Assembly: GCF_004365175.1 (NCBI RefSeq)
Contig: NZ_SOCE01000001.1
Location: forward strand, 4,285,403 to 4,349,402
DNA: 64,000 nt
Direction: 5' to 3'
Source: Kribbella voronezhensis
GTDB taxonomy: Bacteria > Actinomycetota > Actinomycetes > Propionibacteriales > Kribbellaceae
This document shows, piece after piece, positions 33,538-41,928 of the stretch. The notes beneath the pieces are model-generated. The model was not told the origin of the DNA and made no database searches. It saw only the letters and a program-made list of their open reading frames with translations. The first letter of the stretch is position 1; each line of letters begins with the position of its first letter. Made by a program: the position numbers and the translations under genes.

Positions 33538-33564
33538 GGACGAGGTTTTGGTCAGGCCTCGTCC
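33538..33564 (-). terminator. Stem-loop between TetR and kinase genes
   Basis: GGACGAGG (33538-33545) pairs perfectly with CCTCGTCC (33557-33564) around an 11-base loop. It lies downstream of the TetR gene (stop at 33618) and just before the kinase start, so it probably ends the TetR transcript. Confidence 0.55.
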
Positions 33565-33617
33565 ATTCTTGTCTGCAGTCGGACACCGTCCGTAGGTGCC
33601 GCAATCGCTTGCTTTTC

Positions 33618-34217
33618 TCAGTCCTGCAAGGTGTTCAGGTGATCGGCGAGGATCTTGCGGACGCGGGCGGGCGTTGTCCGGGTGCGCTGCATCGACGTGT
33701 GCAAGGACAGCCCGTCGATCAGCGCGTGCAGTCGTTCGGCCTCGAGGTCGAGGTCGAGACCACTCCGTAAGCCGCCGGCAGCAGCGAGACCGTCGAGCAG
33801 CGAGCGGCACAATCCGCGCAGTTCCTCCTGGATCGGGCCGAGGTGCTTGCGCAGGCCGTCGGCGCCGGAATCGGTCTGCGCCTGGGCGACGAACGACAGC
33901 CAGATGTCGAACTCGGCCTGCCGTTCACTGTCGAGCGGGATGACCTCTTCCAGATACCGCAGCGCGATCGCGGTGGCGCTGCCGGTTGGTTCGATCGCGC
34001 TGATCCGGTCCCGCACGCGGCGCGAGACCAGATTCATCGCGAAGTTCAGCAGGCCTTCCTGGTCGGGGAAGTAGTAGCGGACCGCGCCGGCCGACCAACC
34101 GGCCTCCGCCGCGACCGTGCGCACGGAGGCGGCGCGGATGCCGTCGCGCCGAACCACGCGCCACAGCGCCTGGGCGATCTCCTCGCGGCGGGCGTCATGG
34201 TCGACGATCTTCGGCAC
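33618..34217 (-). CDS. TetR family regulator
   Basis: 199 residues. The helix-turn-helix is IRAASVRTVAAEAGWSAGAVRYYFPDQEGLL near the N-terminus. The ligand domain includes EFDIWLSFVAQAQTDSG and ends in LHTSMQRTRTTPARVRKILADHL. It diverges from a small membrane protein. An inverted CGTGTT/AACACG repeat in the 76-base gap is its likely operator, so it probably represses the membrane protein and itself. Confidence 0.9.
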   Translation of the reverse strand: MPKIVDHDARREEIAQALWRVVRRDGIRAASVRTVAAEAGWSAGAVRYYFPDQEGLLNFAMNLVSRRVRDRISAIEPTGSATAIALRYLEEVIPLDSERQAEFDIWLSFVAQAQTDSGADGLRKHLGPIQEELRGLCRSLLDGLAAAGGLRSGLDLDLEAERLHALIDGLSLHTSMQRTRTTPARVRKILADHLNTLQD

Positions 34218-34236
34218 CCGTTCTTTTTAGCACACT

Positions 34237-34262
34237 CGTGTTATGGTCGATGTAGAAACACG
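34237..34262. promoter_or_regulatory. Possible TetR operator half-sites
   Basis: CGTGTT (34237-34242) and AACACG (34257-34262) are inverted copies 14 bases apart in the divergent region. The flanks (ACT before, GTCGT after) extend the similarity weakly. The site lies 20 bases from the TetR start. Confidence 0.4.
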
Positions 34263-34293
34263 GTCGTACTAAATAAAGGGAGGGTCGGACGCC

Positions 34294-34827
34294 GTGCTGC
34301 TTGCTGTGATCGCCGGCTGCGAGATCGGATTCTGGGTGCTGCTGGTCGCCGGGATGGTGACGCGCTATCTGCTGAAGTGGCCCAAGGCCGGGTTGGTCCT
34401 GCTGGCCGGCGTACCGCTGGTCGACGTGGTGATGCTGGTCGCCGGCGTCATCGACCTGCGTCGCGGCGGGGAGCCTTCGTTCGCGCACTCGCTGGCCGCG
34501 ATCTTCATCGGGGTGAGCGTCGCCTTCGGGCATCAGACCATCAAGTGGGCGGACAGGTGGGCCGCGCACTGGCTGGCCGGCGCCGCACGTCCGGCGAAGC
34601 GGCCGAAGGGAGGCCCGGACCGCGCGCGACGGGAGCGGCAGGGCTGGTTCCGGCACCTGCTGGCGTACGCGATCGGCTGCGGCCTGATGCTGGCCCTCGG
34701 CCTGCTCTCCGGCAAGGGGTACGACGCCCTGCTCGGGCCGGCCTGGACGTGGACGATCGTGCTGGTCATCGACGCCTTCGTCTCCTTCAGCTACTCCTTC
34801 CCTGGCCGGGAGAAGCAGAGCGTCTGA
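34294..34827 (+). CDS. Small integral membrane protein, TetR-adjacent
   Basis: 177 residues starting at GTG, with GGGAGGG 11 bases upstream. It has about five hydrophobic helices (AVIAGCEIGFWVLLVAGMV, LVLLAGVPLVDVVMLVAGVI, AAIFIGVSVAFG, HLLAYAIGCGLMLALGLL, WTWTIVLVIDAFVSF) and a basic cytoplasmic loop rich in Arg/Lys between helices 3 and 4. I do not recognise the family. Divergence from a TetR gene suggests ligand-induced expression, perhaps in export or membrane protection. Confidence 0.8.
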   Translation: MLLAVIAGCEIGFWVLLVAGMVTRYLLKWPKAGLVLLAGVPLVDVVMLVAGVIDLRRGGEPSFAHSLAAIFIGVSVAFGHQTIKWADRWAAHWLAGAARPAKRPKGGPDRARRERQGWFRHLLAYAIGCGLMLALGLLSGKGYDALLGPAWTWTIVLVIDAFVSFSYSFPGREKQSV

Positions 34828-34891
34828 CGGCGCCGGACTCCGGATCGCCGAGATCCGGGCCGGGCCCGGCAACGCGTCGTACATTTCGGAC

Positions 34892-35539
34892 ATGACGAAA
34901 TCCGATGCGGGGCGGATCTGGTTCGCGGTCACGGCGCTGGTGGTCGCCGTCGGGATAGTGGTGCAGTTGTTCGTCACGGCGGGCAGTACCGAGGGGTACT
35001 TTCCGGACAATCCGGATCGCGTGTTCAACGTCTTCGCGTACTTCACGATCCAGTCGAACCTGCTGCTCGGCGGGACCTGCCTGCTGCTCGCGCTCGATCC
35101 CGGGCGATGGCAGTCGATGTTGTTCAGGACGCTGCGCCTCAACGGCGTGCTGTGCATCGCGGTGACCGGGATCGTCTATCACCTGGTGCTGGCCGGCACC
35201 GACACGTTGTCGGGTGGCGCCGCGTTCTCCAACCTTGTCCTCCACACGATCACGCCACTGCTCGGCGTCCTGGGCTGGCTGATTTTCGGGCCTCGCCGGC
35301 AGACCGATCGGCGGGTGGTGGGCTGGTCGATCGTCTACCCGTTGCTGTGGTTGGCTTTCACGTTGATTCGCGGCGAAGGCACCGGCTTCTACCCGTATCC
35401 GTTCGTCAACGTGACCGAGCACGGATACGGGACGGTCTTGCTGAACTGTCTGCTCGTCGCGCTACTGTTCCTGGCGCTGGCGTTCGGGGCGGCTCTGCTC
35501 GACCGCCGGATGGGATCGAAGACCACCTTCGACAGATAG
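34892..35539 (+). CDS. Pr6Pr family membrane protein
   Basis: 215 residues with six helices. The segments YFTIQSNLLLGGTCLLLALDPGRW, NGVLCIAVTGIVYHLVLAG, NLVLHTITPLLGVLGWLIFGPRR and YPFVNVTEHGYG follow the Pr6Pr (FAR-17a/AIG1-like) pattern. The conserved VNV...GYG near the end is characteristic. The biochemical role of the bacterial members is not established. It is followed nine bases later by a methyltransferase gene, probably in the same transcript. Confidence 0.85.
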   Translation: MTKSDAGRIWFAVTALVVAVGIVVQLFVTAGSTEGYFPDNPDRVFNVFAYFTIQSNLLLGGTCLLLALDPGRWQSMLFRTLRLNGVLCIAVTGIVYHLVLAGTDTLSGGAAFSNLVLHTITPLLGVLGWLIFGPRRQTDRRVVGWSIVYPLLWLAFTLIRGEGTGFYPYPFVNVTEHGYGTVLLNCLLVALLFLALAFGAALLDRRMGSKTTFDR

Positions 35540-35548
35540 GTAGCCGTT

Positions 35549-36196
35549 GTGCTGGTGACCTCTCGCTCGTACGCCGAGTACGAGGCGATGTTCGACCTGA
35601 CCGAACTGCCCGGTTCCGTGCTCGACTGTTGCGCGGGCGGGGCGAGCTTCACGGCCGAGGCGGCGGCTCGCGGCGTCGACGCGGTCGCCGTCGACCCGGC
35701 GTACGAACTGCCCGCGCCGGACCTCGTGGACACCGTACGGCGAAGTCTGCCGGCCACCTCCGGGATCGTCGACGAGCACGCGGACAGCTTCGTCTGGACC
35801 TGGTACGGGACGCCCGCTCGCAAGGACGAGCTGCGGATCGAGGCCGCGGACAGGTTTCTGCAGGACGTGGCGGTCGCGCCCGAGCGCTATGTGCCGGGCA
35901 GCCTGCCGGAGCTGCCGTTCTCCGATGGGCGTTTCGAGCTGGTGCTCTGCTCGCACCTGCTGTTCACCTGGGCCGACAAGTACGACCGGGACTGGCATCT
36001 CGCCGCGCTGCGCGAACTCGTCCGGGTCAGCCGGTCGGAGGTGCGCGTGTTCCCGCTCGTCCAGCAAGGAGCCGGCGAGCCGGTCGACTACCTGCCTGAG
36101 TTGCTCGGTGAGCTCACCGACGTGACCGCGGAGATCCGTCAGGTGCCCTACGAGTTCCAGGTGAACGCCGACAAGATGCTCGTGCTGTCCCGCTAG
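35549..36196 (+). CDS. Class I SAM-dependent methyltransferase
   Basis: 215 residues. The SAM-binding motif is VLDCCAGGASFTAEAAARG with an acidic residue at the next strand end (DAVAVDPAY). Motif IV is ELVLCSHLLFTWADKY, typical of Methyltransf_11. The Cys pair in LDCCAGG is unusual for motif I. Substrate unknown. It may be co-transcribed with the Pr6Pr membrane protein. Confidence 0.85.
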   Translation: MLVTSRSYAEYEAMFDLTELPGSVLDCCAGGASFTAEAAARGVDAVAVDPAYELPAPDLVDTVRRSLPATSGIVDEHADSFVWTWYGTPARKDELRIEAADRFLQDVAVAPERYVPGSLPELPFSDGRFELVLCSHLLFTWADKYDRDWHLAALRELVRVSRSEVRVFPLVQQGAGEPVDYLPELLGELTDVTAEIRQVPYEFQVNADKMLVLSR

Positions 36197-36256
36197 CGAG
36201 CGACGAGGTGCGTACTGAGGGGGCTGCACCCCGCCGCCCGCAAGGACGTGCCGGTG

Positions 36257-36880
36257 CTAGCGGAGGTAACGGCCGCAGACCGGCCACGGGGACGCGCCGC
36301 GCTGCGCGTAGAGCTTCTTCGCGCGCATGAGCTGCTCGGCCGCCGAGGCGTTGATCGGGTTGCCGGAACCGCCGACGCTGCGCCAGGTCTGCTTGTCGAA
36401 CTGGAACAGGCCGTAGTACCCGGCCGGGCTGACCGCGCGGGGGTTGCCGCTCGACTCGCAGTTGGCCACCTTGGCCCAGGCGCCGCTCAGGGACGCCTTG
36501 CCGCTCGCGCGGGTGGATGGAGCCTTCGACTCCGACCGGCTGGCCCGGACCTTGCGCTCGGGTTTGTGCACCGTCCGCGTCTTCTTCACCGTCCGGCGCT
36601 CGGTGACGGCGGCCTTCTTCACACCGTCGAGCTGGAGGGTCTGCCCGATCAGGATCAGGTCGGGGTCCTTCAGATGGTTCAGCCTGGCCAGCTGGTGCCA
36701 GTCGGCGCCATGGGCCTGGGCGATCTCGGAGAGCGTGTCGCCGGGCTTGACCGTGTAGTCGGTCGCGAAGGCAGCGCCCGCGCCGGCGGCGGTGATGCCG
36801 GCCCCGAGGCCGGCGATCGAGAGGGTCCGAACCACCCGGCGGGAACTTCGGCGGGGTCGGGCATGTCGAGCTTTGGACAT
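36257..36880 (-). CDS. rpf: LysM domain resuscitation-promoting factor (transglycosylase)
   Basis: About 207 residues from ATG 36880 (MSKARHARPRR), with AGGAGC 12 bases upstream. A twin-basic signal peptide (RRSSRRVVRTLSIAGLG) ends near TDYTVKPGDTLSEIAQAHG, a LysM domain for peptidoglycan binding. A Lys/Arg/Ser-rich linker follows. The C-terminus is the Rpf/lysozyme-like domain with the catalytic Glu in WAKVANCESSGNPRAV, then GYYGLFQFDKQTW. The protein should be secreted and cut peptidoglycan glycan strands during regrowth. The very long leader upstream points to RNA-level control. Confidence 0.92.
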   Translation of the reverse strand: MSKARHARPRRSSRRVVRTLSIAGLGAGITAAGAGAAFATDYTVKPGDTLSEIAQAHGADWHQLARLNHLKDPDLILIGQTLQLDGVKKAAVTERRTVKKTRTVHKPERKVRASRSESKAPSTRASGKASLSGAWAKVANCESSGNPRAVSPAGYYGLFQFDKQTWRSVGGSGNPINASAAEQLMRAKKLYAQRGASPWPVCGRYLR

Positions 36881-37328
36881 CAGCGTTCTGCTCCTTGTGA
36901 GCTGGGCATGGTGAATTTCCTGCCCGGCCGATTCAGCCGCGTGCGCACTTCCCCTGAGAACCTCGTGCACCGCCCGCGCAGGGGCTGGTGGACGAGGTGA
37001 AGGTGGACGTCACCTGGGTGCGTGGGACTCGGATCGCCGGCCGCACTCCGTTCGGGCGGCCGCACCGGGCTCCGCAGTCTGGTGAGGTACCACTCCCTTT
37101 CCGGGTGCAGGGGACCGGCATCCGGACAGGTCACGAGACAGCGTCCGAATGATCACGCCCCGGTAACGACGTGACCCGAGATATCGTGCGCGACCGGCGG
37201 TGAGAACGCAAGACCTGTGGCGGAATCCGGACAAACTTCTTGTTTGCCCTGACAAGGCGAAACCCCAACAACAGAACGGTTTCCAGCGCGCCGTTCCCCG
37301 GGCGGGGCGTTTCAAACGGAGCTGTTGA
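36881..37328 (-). promoter_or_regulatory. Long leader of the Rpf gene; possible ydaO-type (c-di-AMP) riboswitch
   Basis: About 450 bases without a gene. Actinobacterial rpf genes often carry a c-di-AMP (ydaO) riboswitch here. On the minus strand I see stem-loops including a CGGCCG hairpin around 37047-37072, followed by ATCCGAGTCCCACGCACCC and AGGTGACG, which partly resemble the conserved CCGAAYCC...CACC..GGT..GCG block of that family. The GGGGTGAATC element is not clearly present, so this is a weak match. A covariance search would settle it. Confidence 0.35.
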
Positions 37329-37874
37329 TCAGCGGTGGAAATGGCGCGCCGGCACGAGCTGGACGGTCAGGTCGCCGACCAGTTGCCGGTCCTGGCCGGG
37401 CCAGGCCTCCCAGACCTGCCGGGCCCACTCGATCAGTAGGTGCTCGACTGCCCGAACCCCCTCGGGGGCGGCTTGGAGGACCGCGTGAGCGGTGAGGGTG
37501 CCTACCTGGTCGGGTGGCGTCAGGACCGGCCAATCGGAGTACGAGTTGGCCATGATGCCGTGGGCCGTGCGGACGTCGAGGTTGCCGGAGCCGCGCTCGA
37601 AGTACATGTAGAGGCCGTTGAGGGCGAAGACCGTGGTGATCGGGCGGGTCTGCGGGCCGACGTGCTGGGCGCCGTACGCGTCGATCCGGAGTTGGTGCAG
37701 GTGGCCGAGGGCAGCCTGGTGGTCGACCTCGTAGCCCAGCAGGGCGCCGGCGACCTCGGCGCATTCGGGCGAGGCGTTGTATCCCGATGGCCCGCCGGAC
37801 CAGTTGCTCACCGGCAGGACGACCTGGCAACCGGGGCAGCGGCGAGATTCGCGCGTGTCATCTGCGGCGTTCAC
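37329..37874 (-). CDS. DUF5946 family protein
   Basis: 181 residues. It begins with a small CPGC motif (RRCPGCQVVLP), then NWSGGPSGYNASPECAEVAGALLGYEVDH, RIDAYGAQHVGPQT, FALNGLYMYFERG and a C-terminal VGDLTVQLVPARHFHR. This is the pattern of DUF5946 proteins, whose function is not known. The CPGC pair and His residues might bind a metal. It diverges from the RamR-like regulator with about 100 bases between starts, but no role in the lanthipeptide pathway is evident. Confidence 0.8.
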   Translation of the reverse strand: MNAADDTRESRRCPGCQVVLPVSNWSGGPSGYNASPECAEVAGALLGYEVDHQAALGHLHQLRIDAYGAQHVGPQTRPITTVFALNGLYMYFERGSGNLDVRTAHGIMANSYSDWPVLTPPDQVGTLTAHAVLQAAPEGVRAVEHLLIEWARQVWEAWPGQDRQLVGDLTVQLVPARHFHR

Positions 37875-37973
37875 TCGTTGATCGAAGCACGGGCCTGGCC
37901 GCCCGGCAGCTGATTATTGCCCGGCATCCGGAAGCGGCCCTCGGGGCGGTCCGTGGTTGAGGCGATCTAGACG

Positions 37974-38585
37974 ATGGGGGAAGCGGTGATCCGAGTAGTC
38001 CTCGGGCACCGCGGCACTTTGGTGCGAGGCGCACTGGCCGCGGTGTTGGCAAGAGAGTCCGATCTCGAGGTCGTGGCGGAGCTGGACAGCTCGGACGACG
38101 TTCTGCCCTCGGTGACGCGCCGGCCGCACGTGGTGCTGCTGGATCCGCAGCTGCCCGGCAAGATCGGGATCGAGAGCCTGTGCCTCAAACTGACCGGCCG
38201 CGGCGTGCTGGTGCTGATCGATCACGAGGCGATCGCCGCGACCAGTCTGGCGCTGGTCAAGCAGGCACCCCGGATCGGCTTGATAGCGACCGACGCGACC
38301 ACCGATCAGCTGGTCCAGGCGATCCGGGACGTCGCCAAGGGTCTGCCGGTCGTCGACGTCCGGCTCGCGGTCGCAGCGCTGAAGGCGGGCGACAACCCGC
38401 TGACCGATCGGGAGTGCGAAGTACTCCGCCAGGTCACCACCGGCGCTACCGCCCAGGAGATCGCCCGCACGCTCAGCCTGAGCACGGGGACGGTGCGCAA
38501 CTACCTGTCCCGCATCCTCACCAAGACCGGTGCCCGCAGCCGGATCGAGGCGATCCGGAAGGCTCAGGACGCGGGCTGGATCTGA
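37974..38585 (+). CDS. ramR: RamR/AmfR-like LuxR response regulator with degenerate receiver
   Basis: About 203 residues from ATG 37974; a GTG at 37986 with GGGGGAA upstream is an alternative start. The N-terminal half has the receiver fold, with the acceptor-like Asp in VVLLDPQLPGK. The acidic pair normally found after beta-1 is replaced by Gly-His (VVLGHRGTL), and the conserved Lys after beta-5 is missing (LIATDATT). It therefore probably works without classical phosphorylation. The C-terminus is a LuxR/NarL helix-turn-helix (LTDRECEVLRQVTTGATAQEIARTLSLS). It lies at the end of the lanthipeptide operon and converges with it, as a RamR homologue would, and is the likely activator. Its 3' end overlaps the last ABC gene by 22 bases. 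Confidence 0.85.
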   Translation: MGEAVIRVVLGHRGTLVRGALAAVLARESDLEVVAELDSSDDVLPSVTRRPHVVLLDPQLPGKIGIESLCLKLTGRGVLVLIDHEAIAATSLALVKQAPRIGLIATDATTDQLVQAIRDVAKGLPVVDVRLAVAALKAGDNPLTDRECEVLRQVTTGATAQEIARTLSLSTGTVRNYLSRILTKTGARSRIEAIRKAQDAGWI

Positions 38586-40264
38586 TCGCGTCGCAGCTGG
38601 ACTCCGGGCTGCCAGTGACCGAGTAGCTCCCGGTAGAGCGGCGAGGTCCTCAGCAGGGTCTGGTGAGTGCCGACGGCGGCCTTGTTGCCGTCGAGGACGA
38701 GGATCCGTCGCGCCCGGAGGGCCGAGCTGATCCGGTGCGCGATCACGATCACCGTGCCGCCGCGTGCCGCGAACGCTTCTTCTGCTCGACGCTCGGCGTC
38801 GGGATCGAGGAAACAGGTCGCTTCGTCCAGGACGACAAGCGGCGCGGGGGACAGGTAGGCCCGCGTGAGCGCGATCAGTTGTCGTTCGCCAGGCGACAGG
38901 TCGGCGGGTCGTAGCCGTGCCTCCAGCCCGCCCAGCCGATCGATCAGGGCAGCCGCGCCGACCGCATCGATGGCCTGCCGGACTTCGGCGTCCGAGGCGT
39001 CCGGCAGCAGGTAGACCAGGTTCTCCAGCACCGTGCCCGTGAAGACGTAGGCCTCTTGCGGAATCAGCACCCGCGTCATCGCCAGCCGGTCGGTGGACAG
39101 CTCGCTGGGCGGCACGCCGCCGAGCAGGAGCCGGCCGCTGGTCGGAGTGAGCATCCCGCAGACGAGAGCGGCCAGCGTCGACTTCCCGATTCCGCTGGGC
39201 CCGACGACGGCCAGGTGTTCGCCCTCGGTCACGGTCAGGTCCAGATCCGCCAGCACCGGTTCGGCGTTCGGGCCGTAGGCGAAGGTCAGTCCTCGCAGCC
39301 GGAGCTGATGGCCCTTGGAATCGGCCATGGGCCGGGGCGCGAGCTGGTACGCCGTGCTGTCGAGGATCCGTCCGAGCGTGATGACGTAGCGCAGTCCACT
39401 GTCGCCCAGCGCTCCCATCACGGTGTTCAAGGCAGGTTGCAGGCTGATCAGCACGTAGGTGAGGCCACCGAGCAACGTGCCGGTGCTGACGCCATGACCG
39501 ACGAGCCAAGGCCCCATCGCCAGGAGGATCAGCAAGGGCGCCCAACCGCCGAGCGCGAAGCACAGGGTCCGCAGGGCGGCCACTCTGGCCAGCGATCGCT
39601 CGGCGGCAGCCTGCTCGTCGATCGGCCGGCCGACGATCCGCTCCGCGAACTCCTCCGAGCCGGTCGCTGTGATGTCGCGAACTCCGCTGAACACCATCCC
39701 GGCAGCCGTCGCCAGCTCCTCGTCGGCCCGGAGCGACGCCCGGACCCGGTCCGCGGCGATCCCGAGCACCGCGAGCGAAGCCACGAACCCCACCAGGAAC
39801 GGCGGTACGACGAACACCGCGACCATCGGCGCCAAGGACAACAACCCGGCCAGTACGCCGAACAGCGTGACGCCGAAGTTCCGGATCACCAGGACCAAGC
39901 CGGCGAAGGTGTCGCGGACGATCTCCACCTGGCGGTTCAGCCGTGCCACCGACGCGTCGTCGCCGGTCTGCAAGGCGCCGGCCACCACCCGGCGTACGAG
40001 GTCGTCGCGGAGGGGCTCGACCAGTTCGCCGAGGCGGCCGTAGACCTGGTGGGCGCCGGCGGCTCCGAGGCAGGCGGTGGCGACGAGTCCGGCCAGCCAG
40101 GCGATACCTCGCCAGGCGTGTCCGGCCAGGAAGTTGTCCGTCGCGTGAGCGACAGCCACGCCGTAGATTGCCGTCGGCAAGATCTCCGGGACGGACCAGG
40201 CGGCCAGCTTCAGGGCCGGGCGCTTCCGCAGTGCGGCGAAGCCGTAGCGCAGCTCGCGATTCAT
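38564..40264 (-). CDS. ABC exporter half-transporter (RamB-like)
   Basis: 566 residues from ATG 40264, which overlaps the stop of the preceding exporter gene (ATGA). The N-terminal ~300 residues are six helices of an exporter-type membrane domain. The ATPase part has Walker A GPSGIGKSTL, signature LSPGERQLIALTRA (SP replaces the usual SG), Walker B PLVVLDEATCFLD and the H-loop VIVIAHRIS. With the upstream half-transporter it should form a heterodimer that exports the class III lanthipeptide. RamB is the counterpart in SapB production. Confidence 0.92.
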   Translation of the reverse strand: MNRELRYGFAALRKRPALKLAAWSVPEILPTAIYGVAVAHATDNFLAGHAWRGIAWLAGLVATACLGAAGAHQVYGRLGELVEPLRDDLVRRVVAGALQTGDDASVARLNRQVEIVRDTFAGLVLVIRNFGVTLFGVLAGLLSLAPMVAVFVVPPFLVGFVASLAVLGIAADRVRASLRADEELATAAGMVFSGVRDITATGSEEFAERIVGRPIDEQAAAERSLARVAALRTLCFALGGWAPLLILLAMGPWLVGHGVSTGTLLGGLTYVLISLQPALNTVMGALGDSGLRYVITLGRILDSTAYQLAPRPMADSKGHQLRLRGLTFAYGPNAEPVLADLDLTVTEGEHLAVVGPSGIGKSTLAALVCGMLTPTSGRLLLGGVPPSELSTDRLAMTRVLIPQEAYVFTGTVLENLVYLLPDASDAEVRQAIDAVGAAALIDRLGGLEARLRPADLSPGERQLIALTRAYLSPAPLVVLDEATCFLDPDAERRAEEAFAARGGTVIVIAHRISSALRARRILVLDGNKAAVGTHQTLLRTSPLYRELLGHWQPGVQLRRDQIQPAS

Positions 40265-41928
40265 CCGAACACCTCGCGATAGCAGGCGTCCTGCCACAAC
40301 TCGGCGTGCGAGCCGACCGCGCGTACCAGTCCGCTGTCCAGCCAGATCACCAAATCGGCGCGGGCGGCCGTGGCGGTCCGGTGGGTGACGATCAGCCTGG
40401 TCCGGCGGTGCCGGTCCTCGGTCAGCGTCTTGCTGATCTGCATCTCGGTGGCGGTGTCGAGACTGGAGGTCGCGTCGTCGAGCACCAGCAAGCGGCTCGC
40501 CGGCCAGGCCCGGGCCAGCCCCAGCCGTTGCCGTTCGCCACCGGACATCGGTGCCTTGAGCAACGGTGTGCGATAGCCGTCGGGGAGTCGGCTCACGAAG
40601 TCGTGCGCATGGGTGGCGCGGGCGGCGGCCAAAGTCCGGACCGGGCCGATCACGTGGTGGGAAATCGCGTCGCCCACGGTGGTCCCGACCAGCTGGGGAC
40701 GCTCGAAAGCGCAGCCGATCGCGGCGCGTAGCATCTGCCGGTTCACCGCTTGCAGTGGTACGCCGTCCAGCAGGACCTGTCCCTCGGACGGGTCGCGCAG
40801 CCGGGCAGCGAGGGCGGCGAGCACCGACTTGCCGGCTCCGCTCGGCCCGACCACGGCGACCGTGGCTCCGCCGGGCAGTTCGAGATTCACGCCGGCCAGC
40901 AGCACCTTCTCACCGGCCACCACCGACACTCCGTCGAAGGTGAGCCTGCCGGGGCCGGCCGGTAGCGGAAGGGTGCCGTGGGCAACGGTTTCGACAGCGA
41001 GCACTTCGCCGGCCCGGCGGCTTCCGGCCCGCGCCCGGGCCAGCTCGCCGAGCACACCGGTCAGGCTGCCGAGGCCGGCACCGAGTACGGCGTACTGGCC
41101 GGCGGCGAACAGCTCCCCGGCAGTGATTCGTCCGGCCACCAGCTGTAGGCCGCCGACGGCCAGAACCGCCACCAGGACAAGGGGTCCGACGATCGCTGCC
41201 TGGGCACCGGAGCGGGCGAGGACGCGCCAGGTGAGCAGGCCGTGTTTGTGCAGTTCGGGAAGGAGGGCAAGGATCCGGCGCTCTTCGCGGGCGTTCGTGC
41301 CGGCTGCCGTGATCGTGCGCAGGCCGGTGAGAGCCTCGGTCAGCAGACCGGCGATCCGGCCCTGGGTCTCTTGGTAGGCGAGGCTGATCTCCGCGGTCCG
41401 GCGGGCGAACACCCAGAGCACGCCGATCACCAGCAGGATGCCGCCGAAGAAGGCGGCCGCGAGCCAGGGGTCGATCAGCGCCAGCAGCACCAGGCTTCCC
41501 GCCGGCGGGACGATCGCGGCGACGGCGTTGACGATCGCCGGCCCGGCCTGGGCGGCGTCGACGGCGTTACCGCTCACCCGGGTGACGAGATCGCCGGTGT
41601 CGAACGCGCGGGTTCCGTCGGGTCCGCTGCGGACGACGTTGCTGACCAGGCGATGCCGCAACCACGCCGTCGTGCTGACGACACAAGCCGTGCCGGTGAA
41701 CACCTCGACGAGCGCGCAGCCGATCCCGATCGCGATCAGCCCGGCGGCCAGGGCGAACCACTTTCCGTACCCGTGGTGGGCGACGATCGCGTCGACGGAC
41801 CGCCCAAGCACCGTCGGCAACGCAAGCGCCACGCCACTACCGAGCAAGGCGGTCACCCCAAGCACCGGCAGCCAACCCCGCCCGCGGCGCACCACACCCC
41901 GAAACTCCGACGCCCGCTCGCCACTCAT
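40261..41928 (-). CDS. ABC exporter half-transporter (RamA-like)
   Basis: 555 residues from ATG 41928 (MSGERASEFRG), overlapping the peptidase stop by four bases; a longer upstream frame is antisense noise. Six helices span the first ~310 residues. The ATPase part has Walker A GPSGAGKSVL, signature MSGGERQRLGLARA and Walker B RLLVLDDATSSLD. The catalytic Glu after Walker B is Asp here, as seen in the degenerate site of heterodimeric exporters. This half therefore likely pairs with the next gene product, in which the site is canonical (DEAT). Confidence 0.92.
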   Translation of the reverse strand: MSGERASEFRGVVRRGRGWLPVLGVTALLGSGVALALPTVLGRSVDAIVAHHGYGKWFALAAGLIAIGIGCALVEVFTGTACVVSTTAWLRHRLVSNVVRSGPDGTRAFDTGDLVTRVSGNAVDAAQAGPAIVNAVAAIVPPAGSLVLLALIDPWLAAAFFGGILLVIGVLWVFARRTAEISLAYQETQGRIAGLLTEALTGLRTITAAGTNAREERRILALLPELHKHGLLTWRVLARSGAQAAIVGPLVLVAVLAVGGLQLVAGRITAGELFAAGQYAVLGAGLGSLTGVLGELARARAGSRRAGEVLAVETVAHGTLPLPAGPGRLTFDGVSVVAGEKVLLAGVNLELPGGATVAVVGPSGAGKSVLAALAARLRDPSEGQVLLDGVPLQAVNRQMLRAAIGCAFERPQLVGTTVGDAISHHVIGPVRTLAAARATHAHDFVSRLPDGYRTPLLKAPMSGGERQRLGLARAWPASRLLVLDDATSSLDTATEMQISKTLTEDRHRRTRLIVTHRTATAARADLVIWLDSGLVRAVGSHAELWQDACYREVFG

